Below are positions 8,849 through 15,591 of a stretch of 35,715 nt of DNA, piece after piece (the first letter of the stretch is position 1; each line of letters begins with the position of its first letter). The stretch is from Anoxybacillus thermarum (GTDB lineage Bacteria > Bacillota > Bacilli > Bacillales > Anoxybacillaceae), in NCBI RefSeq assembly GCF_000836725.1, contig NZ_JXTH01000027.1, positions 1 through 35,715 on the forward strand, in the 5' to 3' direction. The notes below the pieces were generated by a model, which searched no databases, was not told where the DNA came from, and was given only the letters and a program-made list of their open reading frames with translations. The translations under genes were made by a program, and so were the position numbers.

Positions 8849-9372
8849 AAAAACGGTTTGTTCTTTTTGTATTCATTGTTCTTATTCACGGTTGTGTACA
8901 GCAAAATAAAGGAACGACGTTTGTTACGACAGTACAATACGTTGTTGATGGTGATACAGTCAAAATAAAAAAAAATGGAGAGATTGTCACCGTTCGTCTA
9001 TTAAACATTGACACGCCAGAAACGTATCGCGAAAAACAGGCGTATGGTGAAGAAGCAAAACAATTGGCTAAAGACGTTCTTCTTCACAAAAAAGTGACGG
9101 TCGAATTAAGTGCGAAAGAACAACCGTATGATCGCTACGGTCGATTGCTTGCGTACATATGGTTGGAGGATGGAACTTTGTATCAAGAAAAAATTGTACA
9201 AGAAGGGCTGGCACGTGTTGCTTATGTGTTTGAGCCGGATACAAAATATGCAAAAAAATTGTATAAAGCACAAGAGGAAGCAAAAAAAGCGAAAAAGCGC
9301 ATTTGGAGTGTGGATGGATACGTAACAGATGAAGGATTTAATATGAGTGTATGGTTAGATCAAGCTTCGTAA
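8845..9372 (+). CDS. Thermonuclease-like lipoprotein (SNase domain)
   Basis: A 175-residue exported nuclease. The N-terminus has a hydrophobic stretch and a lipobox-like LIHGC (C17), so membrane anchoring outside the cell is likely. The staphylococcal nuclease fold is clear: VVDGDTVK (D36), VRLLNIDTPET (R51, D56, E59) and YDRYGRLLAY (R100), which match the calcium-binding and catalytic residues of the family. YncB of Bacillus is the nearest relative I can name. Likely roles are DNA scavenging or turnover of extracellular DNA. Its start overlaps the stop of the phosphatase gene, so the two are co-transcribed. Confidence 0.87.
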   Translation: MKKRFVLFVFIVLIHGCVQQNKGTTFVTTVQYVVDGDTVKIKKNGEIVTVRLLNIDTPETYREKQAYGEEAKQLAKDVLLHKKVTVELSAKEQPYDRYGRLLAYIWLEDGTLYQEKIVQEGLARVAYVFEPDTKYAKKLYKAQEEAKKAKKRIWSVDGYVTDEGFNMSVWLDQAS

Positions 9373-9377
9373 ATGAG

Positions 9378-9404
9378 AAAAGGGCTGGATGAAACAGCCC
9401 TTTT
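9378..9404. terminator. Bidirectional terminator between the nuclease gene and hcp
   Basis: AAAAGGGCTG / CAGCCCTTTT, 10 perfect pairs with a 7-base loop. The flanking A- and T-runs make it work for both converging genes. Confidence 0.85.
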
Positions 9405-10692
9405 AATGTGCTAACATGGCTTGCATATCTTCTTCTACATCGCCGATAAGTTTGAGACCGAACATATCCTGTAGGACGCGTAACACACCTTCTGAAATGA
9501 AGTGTGGTGCTTTCGGTCCAATTCGAATGTCTTGAATGCCTAAACTAAACAATCCGAGTAAGATGGCAACCGCTTTTTGTTCAAACCATGAAAGGACGAT
9601 GCTAACAGGCAGTTCATTCACTTCACAGCCAAACGCTTCTGCAAGAGCCATCGCAATTTTTACTGTTGAAATCGAGTTATTGCATTGTCCTAAGTCAATA
9701 TATCGCGGAATGTTTGTACTAGGAACAACACCATAATCCACATCGTTAAAGCGGAATTTTCCACAAGATGTCGTTAAAATGACTGTGTTTTCTGGTAAAG
9801 ATGTTGCTAATGATCGATAATATTCGCCACCTTTTCCAGGGGCGTCACACCCTGCAATGACGAAAAAGCGTTGAATTTTTCCTTCCTTTACAGCTTGAAT
9901 AATTTCAGGCGCAATTTGAATGACTGTTTCGTGATGGAAACCGGTCACTAATGTTTCTTCTGATTCGATATTTGCTTCCGGAAGTTGTAATGCTTTTTCA
10001 ATTAACGGTGTGAAATCGTCATTTTCAATTTTTTGTACATGTTCTAATCCTGCCACATCGTACGAAAACATGCGATCAGCGTACGAACCTTTAATTGGCA
10101 TGACACAGTTTGTTGTCGCTAAAATGGCGCCAGGAAACTTTTCAAATAAGCGACGTTGATCATACCACGCTTTTCCGACATTTCCTTTTAGATGTTTGTA
10201 TTTTTTTAATTGTGGGTAGCCGTGTGCTGGAAGCATTTCTGAGTGTGTATAAATATTAATTCCTTTTCCTTCTGTTTGCTTTAATAGCTGTTCGAGAGCA
10301 AATAAATTATGTCCTGTTACGAGAATACATTTTCCTTCAATTTTATTTTGTGTGACTCGGACAGGCTGAGGAATGCCAAGCCGTTCTGTATGTGCCCGAT
10401 CAAGTAGTTCCATGACTCGAATAGCAGCTCTACCGACTTTCATTGCCATATCTAAATGCTCTTGTACGTTAAAGTTAGAATTTGTTAACGTCATATATAA
10501 CGCTTCGTGTGTTGTTGTGTCGACGAATGGATCTGTATATCCGAGTTGATGAGCATGCGTGCGATATGCCGCAATTCCTTTTAACGCAAACACAATAGTA
10601 TCTTGCAAGCTAGCAATCGTTTCATCCTTTCCGCAAACGCCGACAACTGTACATCCCCCTGTTGGTGTTTGTTCACATTGATGACAAAACAT
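9403..10692 (-). CDS. hcp: Hydroxylamine reductase (hybrid cluster protein), short class
   Basis: A 429-residue iron-sulfur enzyme that reduces hydroxylamine and is thought to detoxify nitric oxide. The start at 10692 follows GGAGGGG (minus strand); an upstream extension to 10719 lacks this. The N-terminal cluster motif is C3-x2-C6-x7-C14-x5-C20. Later cysteine motifs (GCDAPGKGG, TTSCGKFRFND, DLGQCNNS) fit the hybrid cluster. It is about 110-120 residues shorter than the 550-residue enzymes, matching the shortened class known from thermophiles and archaea. The promoter has an Fnr-type box, which suggests induction when oxygen is low. No hcr reductase gene is next to it. Confidence 0.9.
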   Translation of the reverse strand: MFCHQCEQTPTGGCTVVGVCGKDETIASLQDTIVFALKGIAAYRTHAHQLGYTDPFVDTTTHEALYMTLTNSNFNVQEHLDMAMKVGRAAIRVMELLDRAHTERLGIPQPVRVTQNKIEGKCILVTGHNLFALEQLLKQTEGKGINIYTHSEMLPAHGYPQLKKYKHLKGNVGKAWYDQRRLFEKFPGAILATTNCVMPIKGSYADRMFSYDVAGLEHVQKIENDDFTPLIEKALQLPEANIESEETLVTGFHHETVIQIAPEIIQAVKEGKIQRFFVIAGCDAPGKGGEYYRSLATSLPENTVILTTSCGKFRFNDVDYGVVPSTNIPRYIDLGQCNNSISTVKIAMALAEAFGCEVNELPVSIVLSWFEQKAVAILLGLFSLGIQDIRIGPKAPHFISEGVLRVLQDMFGLKLIGDVEEDMQAMLAH

Positions 10693-10723
10693 TATAACCC
10701 CTCCTCTTCTTATTGACACTTTA

Positions 10724-10766
10724 ACAATAGGGGAAAATATGTGTGACGTAAGTGATACATATCACA
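10724..10766 (-). promoter_or_regulatory. Fnr/Crp-type activated promoter of hcp
   Basis: On the minus strand an Fnr/Crp-family box, TGTGATATGTATCACT (10766-10751; TGTGA-N6-TCACA with one mismatch), precedes a -10 element TATTGT at 10729-10724. The box centre is 41.5 bases from the expected start near 10717, the classic place for class II activation. No good -35 hexamer is present, as expected for an activator-dependent promoter. The ba3 oxidase operon has the same geometry. Confidence 0.7.
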
Positions 10767-10808
10767 CTTCTATACAAAAATGTGAACGAAAATTGACAAT
10801 GTGCTATA

Positions 10809-10837
10809 TTGAATAATGAGAAAAAATATATTAAAAT
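10809..10837 (+). promoter_or_regulatory. Sigma-A promoter of thiM-thiE
   Basis: TTGAAT at 10809-10814, 17-base spacer, TAAAAT at 10832-10837. Transcription would start near 10844, about 20 bases before the riboswitch. A better -35 match, TTGACA at 10794, has no -10 at a useful distance. Confidence 0.55.
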
Positions 10838-10864
10838 GAAAAAAAAAATGAAATGAATCACACT

Positions 10865-10962
10865 ACTAGGGGTGCCGGATGGCGATGGCTGAGAGGAAAA
10901 CGCGCAATCAGTTTTCCAACCCTTTGAACCTGATCTGGTTTGTACCAGCGGAGGGAAGTAGG
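10865..10962 (+). promoter_or_regulatory. TPP riboswitch (thi box)
   Basis: The conserved thiamin pyrophosphate aptamer is plain: AGGGGTGCC at the 5' end, GGCTGAGAGG around 10887-10896, the CCTTTGAACCTGATCTGG segment at 10921-10938, then CAGCGGAGGGAAGTA at 10946-10960. It is followed by a hairpin with a T-run at 10980-11016. The arrangement indicates transcription termination when TPP is bound, so thiM and thiE are made when thiamin is scarce. Confidence 0.95.
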
Positions 10963-10979
10963 CTATGTTTTGTCAATGT

Positions 10980-11016
10980 AAACTAGTCGATTCTTTCCGA
11001 CTAGTTTTTATTTTTT
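10980..11016 (+). terminator. Riboswitch-controlled terminator ahead of thiM
   Basis: AAACTAGTCG / CGACTAGTTT stem (10 pairs), 8-base loop, then TTATTTTTT. It lies between the aptamer and the thiM ribosome binding site, acting as the off position of the riboswitch. Confidence 0.85.
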
Positions 11017-11033
11017 ATAGGGGGGAATGAACG

Positions 11034-11825
11034 ATGAACGTTGGACAATGGTTAACGCGTGTGAGAAAGGAGTCACCACTTGTACATAATATGACAAATG
11101 TGGTGGTGACCAATTTTGTTGCTAACGGTTTACTTGCGATAGGCGCATCTCCGGTCATGGCGTATGCTAAAGAAGAAGTAGCTGATATGGTGCGCTTGGC
11201 ACGTGCGCTTGTATTGAATATCGGCACATTAAATGAAACAGACGTGGAAGCAATGTTGATCGCTGGAAAAGCGGCAAATGAAACAAACATTCCTGTTGTT
11301 TTTGATCCCGTTGGGGCGGGAGCGACAGCGTATCGCACAGAAACAGCAAGACGTATATTGCATGAAGTAAACATTTCTATTTTGCGCGGAAATGCATCAG
11401 AAATCGCAAGCGTTGCTGGAGAACAAGTCCGTACAAAAGGAGTAGACGCAGGGGACGTTCAAGGTGATCTCGTGCACGTCGCTAAAAAAGTAGCACGTAT
11501 GTTTCACTGTGTAGTCGTTGTAACCGGGAAAAATGATATAGTGACAGATGGAGAACACGTAACGATCGTTTCAAACGGCGATGCGATGTTGACGAAAGTA
11601 ACGGGAACAGGTTGTTTATTAAGTGCGGTATTAGGCGCATTTGCTAGTGTAGGAGAAAACATCTTAGAATCGTCTGTCGCTGCTCTCGCTTATTACGGTG
11701 TAGCAGCTGAAAAAGCAGCCAAACAAGCGCAAGCACCTGGTTCTTTTCAGCTTGCATTTCTGAATGCTTTATACGAAACGAGCGCAGAAGAAGTAGATGA
11801 ATACGCGCACATTCGAGGGGAATAA
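11034..11825 (+). CDS. thiM: Hydroxyethylthiazole kinase
   Basis: A 263-residue thiamin salvage enzyme that phosphorylates 4-methyl-5-(2-hydroxyethyl)thiazole with ATP. The family N-terminus is clear (SPLVHNMTNVVVTNFVANG, GASPVMAYAKEEV), as are VFDPVGAGAT and the C-terminal active-site segment KVTGTGCLLSAVLGAF. Length is normal. The ATG at 11034 follows AGGGGGG. It is governed by the riboswitch upstream and lies one base ahead of thiE, which uses its product. Confidence 0.95.
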   Translation: MNVGQWLTRVRKESPLVHNMTNVVVTNFVANGLLAIGASPVMAYAKEEVADMVRLARALVLNIGTLNETDVEAMLIAGKAANETNIPVVFDPVGAGATAYRTETARRILHEVNISILRGNASEIASVAGEQVRTKGVDAGDVQGDLVHVAKKVARMFHCVVVVTGKNDIVTDGEHVTIVSNGDAMLTKVTGTGCLLSAVLGAFASVGENILESSVAALAYYGVAAEKAAKQAQAPGSFQLAFLNALYETSAEEVDEYAHIRGE

Positions 11826-11826
11826 A

Positions 11827-12480
11827 ATGATGAAACAAAAACTATCTTTATATTTTGTGATGGGGAGTGTCGATTGTACGAAAGACCCACTCGCCGTGCT
11901 TGATGAAGCGATCGAAGGCGGCATCACGATGTTTCAGTTTCGGGAGAAAGGAAAAGGGGCACTGACAGGAGTTGAAAAATATCGTTTAGCTGAGAAATTG
12001 TTTGAGCGATGTCTTGCTCACAACATTCCTTTTATTGTAAATGATGATGTTGATTTAGCGCTTGCCTTACAGGCAGATGGGGTTCATGTCGGACAAGAGG
12101 ACGAGGCAGCTGAACGTGTGCGTGATCGAATAGGGGATCGCTATTTAGGGGTATCTGTGCACAATTTAAATGAAGTGAAACAGGCGCTTTCTGCTCGTGC
12201 CGATTATGTCGGATTAGGTCCGATTTTCCCGACCGTTTCAAAAAAAGATGCAAAACAAGCATGTGGTTTGGCGATGATCGAGCACATTCGCGCGCATGAA
12301 AAACACGTTCCGATTGTGGCAATCGGTGGGATTACACAACAAACAGCAAAACAAGTTATTGAAGCGGGGGCAGACGGAATCGCTGTCATTTCGGCCATTT
12401 GCCGTGCTGAACAAATTCGGGAACAAACAAAGCGGCTATATGAGATCGTGATGTGTGCAAAACAAAAAGGCGGCAGTTAA
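11827..12480 (+). CDS. thiE: Thiamin-phosphate synthase
   Basis: A 217-residue TIM-barrel enzyme that joins thiazole phosphate and hydroxymethylpyrimidine diphosphate into thiamin phosphate. Seen motifs include MFQFREKGKG, PFIVNDDVDLALALQADGVHVGQ, VGLGPIFPTVSKKDA and VAIGGI, all typical of ThiE. ATG 11827 is chosen because GAGGGG precedes it by six bases; 11830 is an alternative, and the extension to 11797 overlaps thiM without support. The gene pair covers thiazole salvage and coupling, but thiD is not here, so the pyrimidine must come from elsewhere. Confidence 0.94.
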   Translation: MMKQKLSLYFVMGSVDCTKDPLAVLDEAIEGGITMFQFREKGKGALTGVEKYRLAEKLFERCLAHNIPFIVNDDVDLALALQADGVHVGQEDEAAERVRDRIGDRYLGVSVHNLNEVKQALSARADYVGLGPIFPTVSKKDAKQACGLAMIEHIRAHEKHVPIVAIGGITQQTAKQVIEAGADGIAVISAICRAEQIREQTKRLYEIVMCAKQKGGS

Positions 12481-12499
12481 TGTCGTCTTTTATATTTTT
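12465..12499 (+). terminator. Terminator after thiE
   Basis: AAAAGGCGGC / GTCGTCTTTT stem with two G-U pairs, 7-base loop, then a T-rich tail. It overlaps the end of thiE. Confidence 0.55.
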
Positions 12500-12566
12500 A
12501 ATGCAGGATTTTATTTATATCCGTCGAAAGAGAAAAACGAACATATGAAAGAGGGAGATGGGAAAA

Positions 12567-13328
12567 ATGGAACATATCGTATTGTCATATGAAGAGCGAG
12601 TCGCAACAATCGAATTGAATCGTCCGGATGCGTTGAACGCTTTAAACGAGCAAATGTTAGCGGAGTTGCTACAAGCGTTAAAAGAAGTGGAAAAAAGCGG
12701 GGCGGATATTGTCGTCATTCGTGGACGAGGAAAGGGATTTTGTGCAGGGGGAGACATTAAAACGATGTTGCAGTCAACGAATGAACATTCATTCATAGAA
12801 GTGATGGAAACGATTAAACAAATTGCTCTCACACTGCATCAATTGCCGAAGCTAACGATCAGTTATGTGCATGGTGCTGTTGCAGGATTGGGACTTAGCT
12901 TAGCGCTCGCTTGCGACTATGTGGTTGCAAATGAGCAAGCACGTGTTGCAATGAATTTTATCGGCATTGGATTAATTCCAGACGGCGGAGGCCATTTCTT
13001 TTTAAAACGGAAAATTGGAGAAGTAAAATCAAAACAAGTGATATGGGAAGGAAAAGTAATGAGTGCACAAGAGGCATATGAAGTGGGACTCATTGATGAA
13101 ATTGGCGATGAACAGACGATTCAACAAAAAGTGGATGAGTGGTTAGCGAAACCGATTGTTGCGATGATCGCAACGAAGCAGTTGTACGCTTATTTAAGCG
13201 AAGAACAATTGTTGAACACGTTGCAAATGGAAACAGCATATCAAGCAGAAATGCGTAAAACAGAAGATCATGCAGAAGGCATTCGTGCTTTTTTAGAAAA
13301 GCGTCGTCCCCATTTTCGTGGAAAATAA
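12567..13328 (+). CDS. Crotonase-family enoyl-CoA hydratase/isomerase
   Basis: A 253-residue acyl-CoA enzyme. ATG 12567 sits nine bases after GAGGGAG, better than ATG 12558. The oxyanion-hole segments are seen (GRGKGFCAGGDIKTM and GAVAGLGLSLALACDY). In the catalytic region the sequence reads NFIGIGLIPDGGG: the first hydratase glutamate (PE..LG in crotonase) is replaced by a hydrophobic residue, and an aspartate occupies the IPDGGG position. This pattern is more like isomerases such as PaaG or dienoyl-CoA isomerase than a classical hydratase, though no other ring-degradation gene is nearby. It is a single-gene unit between thiE and the phosphatase gene. Substrate unknown. Confidence 0.8.
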   Translation: MEHIVLSYEERVATIELNRPDALNALNEQMLAELLQALKEVEKSGADIVVIRGRGKGFCAGGDIKTMLQSTNEHSFIEVMETIKQIALTLHQLPKLTISYVHGAVAGLGLSLALACDYVVANEQARVAMNFIGIGLIPDGGGHFFLKRKIGEVKSKQVIWEGKVMSAQEAYEVGLIDEIGDEQTIQQKVDEWLAKPIVAMIATKQLYAYLSEEQLLNTLQMETAYQAEMRKTEDHAEGIRAFLEKRRPHFRGK

Positions 13329-13423
13329 AAAATTTGTAAAACTTTCATCTTTACGCTAGCCTTTTCGGACTTGTGACGTGTATAAATAAAATATAAAAAA
13401 CATAACGAAAAGGGCGCCGGAAG

Positions 13424-14560
13424 ATGAAAGTAGTAGTTATTGATGATTATAGACCGACATTGGAAATGATTGAAGCGATGCTTGAACATATCGAAAATAT
13501 TTCAATTTATCCATTTGAAGATGCAGATGAGGCATACGCATATATGTTATCGCAACAGGTAGATGTCATTTTAATGGACATTTGTATGCCGAAAATGGAC
13601 GGGATTGAATGGTGTCAGCGCTTTAAGCAGCATGAGCAATTGCAGCACGTTCCTGTATTAATGGTCACTGGTTATGATGATGAACAAAAATTGGAGGAAG
13701 CGTTTGCAGCGGGGGCATTTGACTACATTCGTAAGCCGTTCACCATGGTCGAACTGATTGCTCGTGTTCAATTGGCGTATCGCCAAAAAGAAACGATGGA
13801 TCAACTGAAGCGAACGAACGAAGCATATATGGAAAGCTATCGGCATATGTGGGCGATGCAAAAAAAGATGAACGAAGACTTACACTTAGCTCGGCTTGTT
13901 CAAGAAGGTTTGCTCCCTGAACGAATGAATAATGAACATATTCATTTTGTTGGGACGTATATTCCGTCCTCACAACTGTCTGGTGATTTATATTTTTGGC
14001 AGCAAGTTCGCCCCTATATGTATGCTTTTATCGTGATTGATGTTATGGGTCATGGCGTTGCATCCGCGCTCGTTGCTATGTCGATTCGTTCGCTATTACA
14101 CGGATTAATGACGAAAGTGACTGAACCGCTTGCTGTTGTACATGAATTAAATCGACATGCTTTTCAATTGTTTGGAAAGGAAACGAAATATTACTTTACA
14201 GCTTTTTATGGAACGATTGATGTGAAAACAAAAGTGATAGAATATGTCAATGCAGGACATCCTTCAGCAATATTCATGACCAATCAAAAAATCATGTTTC
14301 TAAAAGAAGGGGGCATTCCAATTGGTATTGTACCAAATGCCCCATATAAAAAAGGAACGATTTCTTTTCAACATGAAGCGTACCTTATTCTCTACACAGA
14401 TGGGCTAACCGAAGTGTTAGGTGATGACTGTGCTAGGCAACTTGTGCATACAATCCAAACAGCTCATTCGTTTGATCAAATGGTAGAAAAGATCAATGAA
14501 CACGCAAAACATACGAAAGGAAATGACGATATTACGTTTGTTTCCATTCATGTAAAATAG
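13424..14560 (+). CDS. Response regulator with PP2C-type phosphatase output
   Basis: A 378-residue two-domain regulator. An N-terminal receiver (1-120) has the acidic pair D7/D8, phospho-acceptor D52 (VILMDICMPKMDG), the switch threonine in MVTGYDD and the lysine in IRKPF. A coiled linker (about 120-160) joins a SpoIIE/RsbU-type phosphatase (165-378) with SGDLYFW, DVMGHGVASALVA, AGHPSA, YTDGLTE and NDDITFV. Such enzymes dephosphorylate a STAS anti-anti-sigma protein. A STAS gene and its RsbW-like kinase lie on the opposite strand, ending 18 bases away, so they are the natural partners. The first glycine of the usual GGD motif is serine here, but the metal-binding aspartate is kept. The ribosome binding site (GCCGGAAG) is weak. 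Confidence 0.88.
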   Translation: MKVVVIDDYRPTLEMIEAMLEHIENISIYPFEDADEAYAYMLSQQVDVILMDICMPKMDGIEWCQRFKQHEQLQHVPVLMVTGYDDEQKLEEAFAAGAFDYIRKPFTMVELIARVQLAYRQKETMDQLKRTNEAYMESYRHMWAMQKKMNEDLHLARLVQEGLLPERMNNEHIHFVGTYIPSSQLSGDLYFWQQVRPYMYAFIVIDVMGHGVASALVAMSIRSLLHGLMTKVTEPLAVVHELNRHAFQLFGKETKYYFTAFYGTIDVKTKVIEYVNAGHPSAIFMTNQKIMFLKEGGIPIGIVPNAPYKKGTISFQHEAYLILYTDGLTEVLGDDCARQLVHTIQTAHSFDQMVEKINEHAKHTKGNDDITFVSIHVK

Positions 14561-14587
14561 CGATCTGTTCACAGATCGCTATTTTAC
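14552..14587. terminator. Long bidirectional terminator between converging genes
   Basis: A perfect 16-pair inverted repeat, GTAAAATAGCGATCTG at 14552-14567 and its complement at 14572-14587, with a TTCA loop. It contains the stop codons of both converging genes, so the final codons of each encode part of the stem. Confidence 0.85.
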
Positions 14588-14872
14588 ATCTACCATTTGA
14601 TCCAATTGACAAATTGATAATATATTCTTAATAGGTGCTGAAACACCGATCATTTCAATGTGCATTCGATCTTTCAACGGATACAACCAGCTAATAAGTA
14701 ACCGAACGCCAGAGCTATCAATAAATCGAACAGCAGATAAGTCAATTTGTAAATGAGATGTGTCCCACGGCTGTGATTGAATCATTTCTTCCATGATACG
14801 TGATGTTTCAAAGTTAATATCTTGCTGAAACGAGACAACGATTTTATCATCATATGTTACAATGTCAATCAT
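14579..14872 (-). CDS. Anti-sigma-factor antagonist (STAS, RsbV/SpoIIAA-like)
   Basis: A 97-residue single-domain STAS protein. The start at 14872 follows GGGGGAG on the minus strand. The phosphorylation segment IDLSAVRFIDSSGVRLLI is present, with S54 at the position of the regulatory serine of SpoIIAA. When unphosphorylated it would capture the RsbW-like kinase encoded just upstream, with which it overlaps by 8 bases. The receiver-phosphatase on the facing strand would reactivate it. No sigma factor gene is beside it, so the final target may be a sigma factor elsewhere or a non-sigma partner. Confidence 0.85.
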   Translation of the reverse strand: MIDIVTYDDKIVVSFQQDINFETSRIMEEMIQSQPWDTSHLQIDLSAVRFIDSSGVRLLISWLYPLKDRMHIEMIGVSAPIKNILSICQLDQMVDVK

Positions 14873-15260
14873 ATTTCTCCCCCTTTTTTCGTGCAATCAT
14901 AACGATTGCACGCTTTCCTTTTTCGTCAAATGAAAAATGTGTGGCGAGTTGTTGAATAAGAAAAAGTCCGCGTCCCCCTTGATTAGTCAAATCAGGAGGG
15001 CGAACATTTAGTTGTTTCTCCCATTCAAAACCTTCGCCCAGATCGATCACTTCGATGACGACCGTTTCATCTGACCAGCTGATGTATACGTTAGCGCATT
15101 TTTTCGTTGAGTGACGAATGACATTTGACACAAGTTCCCATAATACAAGCTGTACTGTATATTTTTGCATGTCGTCTAGCTGAATACAACGATCTAATTC
15201 CTCGAGCATCGCTGAGATCATCATGCTATAATTTGTTTCATTTAGTTGAGCTTGAATCAT
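14865..15260 (-). CDS. RsbW/SpoIIAB-like serine kinase (HATPase_c)
   Basis: A 131-residue GHKL ATPase with the N box ELVSNVIRHS, the G1 box DLGEGFEW and the G2 box GGRGLFLIQQ. Proteins of this size and make-up are anti-sigma factors or kinases that phosphorylate a STAS partner. It overlaps the STAS gene by 8 bases and the upstream unknown gene by 23 bases, implying translational coupling in the order unknown, kinase, antagonist. Whether it holds a sigma factor cannot be seen. Confidence 0.85.
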   Translation of the reverse strand: MIQAQLNETNYSMMISAMLEELDRCIQLDDMQKYTVQLVLWELVSNVIRHSTKKCANVYISWSDETVVIEVIDLGEGFEWEKQLNVRPPDLTNQGGRGLFLIQQLATHFSFDEKGKRAIVMIARKKGEKYD

Positions 15261-15573
15261 TGTTTTTTAACTGAATCAAAAGTTGTTGAATATACGGATG
15301 TTTATAATCCCCTTGATGCTCGAGGCGGTACAATTGACTCCATAAAGAATTATATGTTGAACGAAAAGAAATAGGGATATGTTCTCCAAATGAACGTTGT
15401 AAATGCATAAGACGAAACTTGGCATAATTTCGTGATAGTATGTCGTTTGGAAGAAGTCCCATATCGATCCGCACAAGTTGTTCATTTGCTTCGTGAAGCA
15501 ATGTTTCTGCCATTTCATCTATATGTGCAAACGTTCGTTGCTCGTATTTCAGCCGTGGGTGTTTCATCGTCAT
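15238..15573 (-). CDS. Unknown 111-residue protein between hemAT and the RsbW-like gene
   Basis: I do not recognise this protein. It is polar and apparently helical, without membrane segments or cysteines, and contains heptad-like runs (HIDEMAETLLHEANEQLVR, then SLWSQLYRLEHQGDY). GGAGGAAAG precedes the start at 15573; an in-frame ATG at 15567 is an alternative. It begins 18 bases after the hemAT stop and its end overlaps the kinase start, so it is translated within the same operon. Its location makes it a candidate adaptor between the oxygen sensor and the partner-switch proteins; that is an inference from position only. Confidence 0.7.
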   Translation of the reverse strand: MTMKHPRLKYEQRTFAHIDEMAETLLHEANEQLVRIDMGLLPNDILSRNYAKFRLMHLQRSFGEHIPISFRSTYNSLWSQLYRLEHQGDYKHPYIQQLLIQLKNNDSSSTK

Positions 15574-15591
15574 CTTTCCTCCGTTTAACCA

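Noticed and set aside
10775-10800. A second Fnr box between hcp and thiM (TGTGAACG)
   Set aside because: Only a half-site is present; there is no TCACA partner at the right distance.
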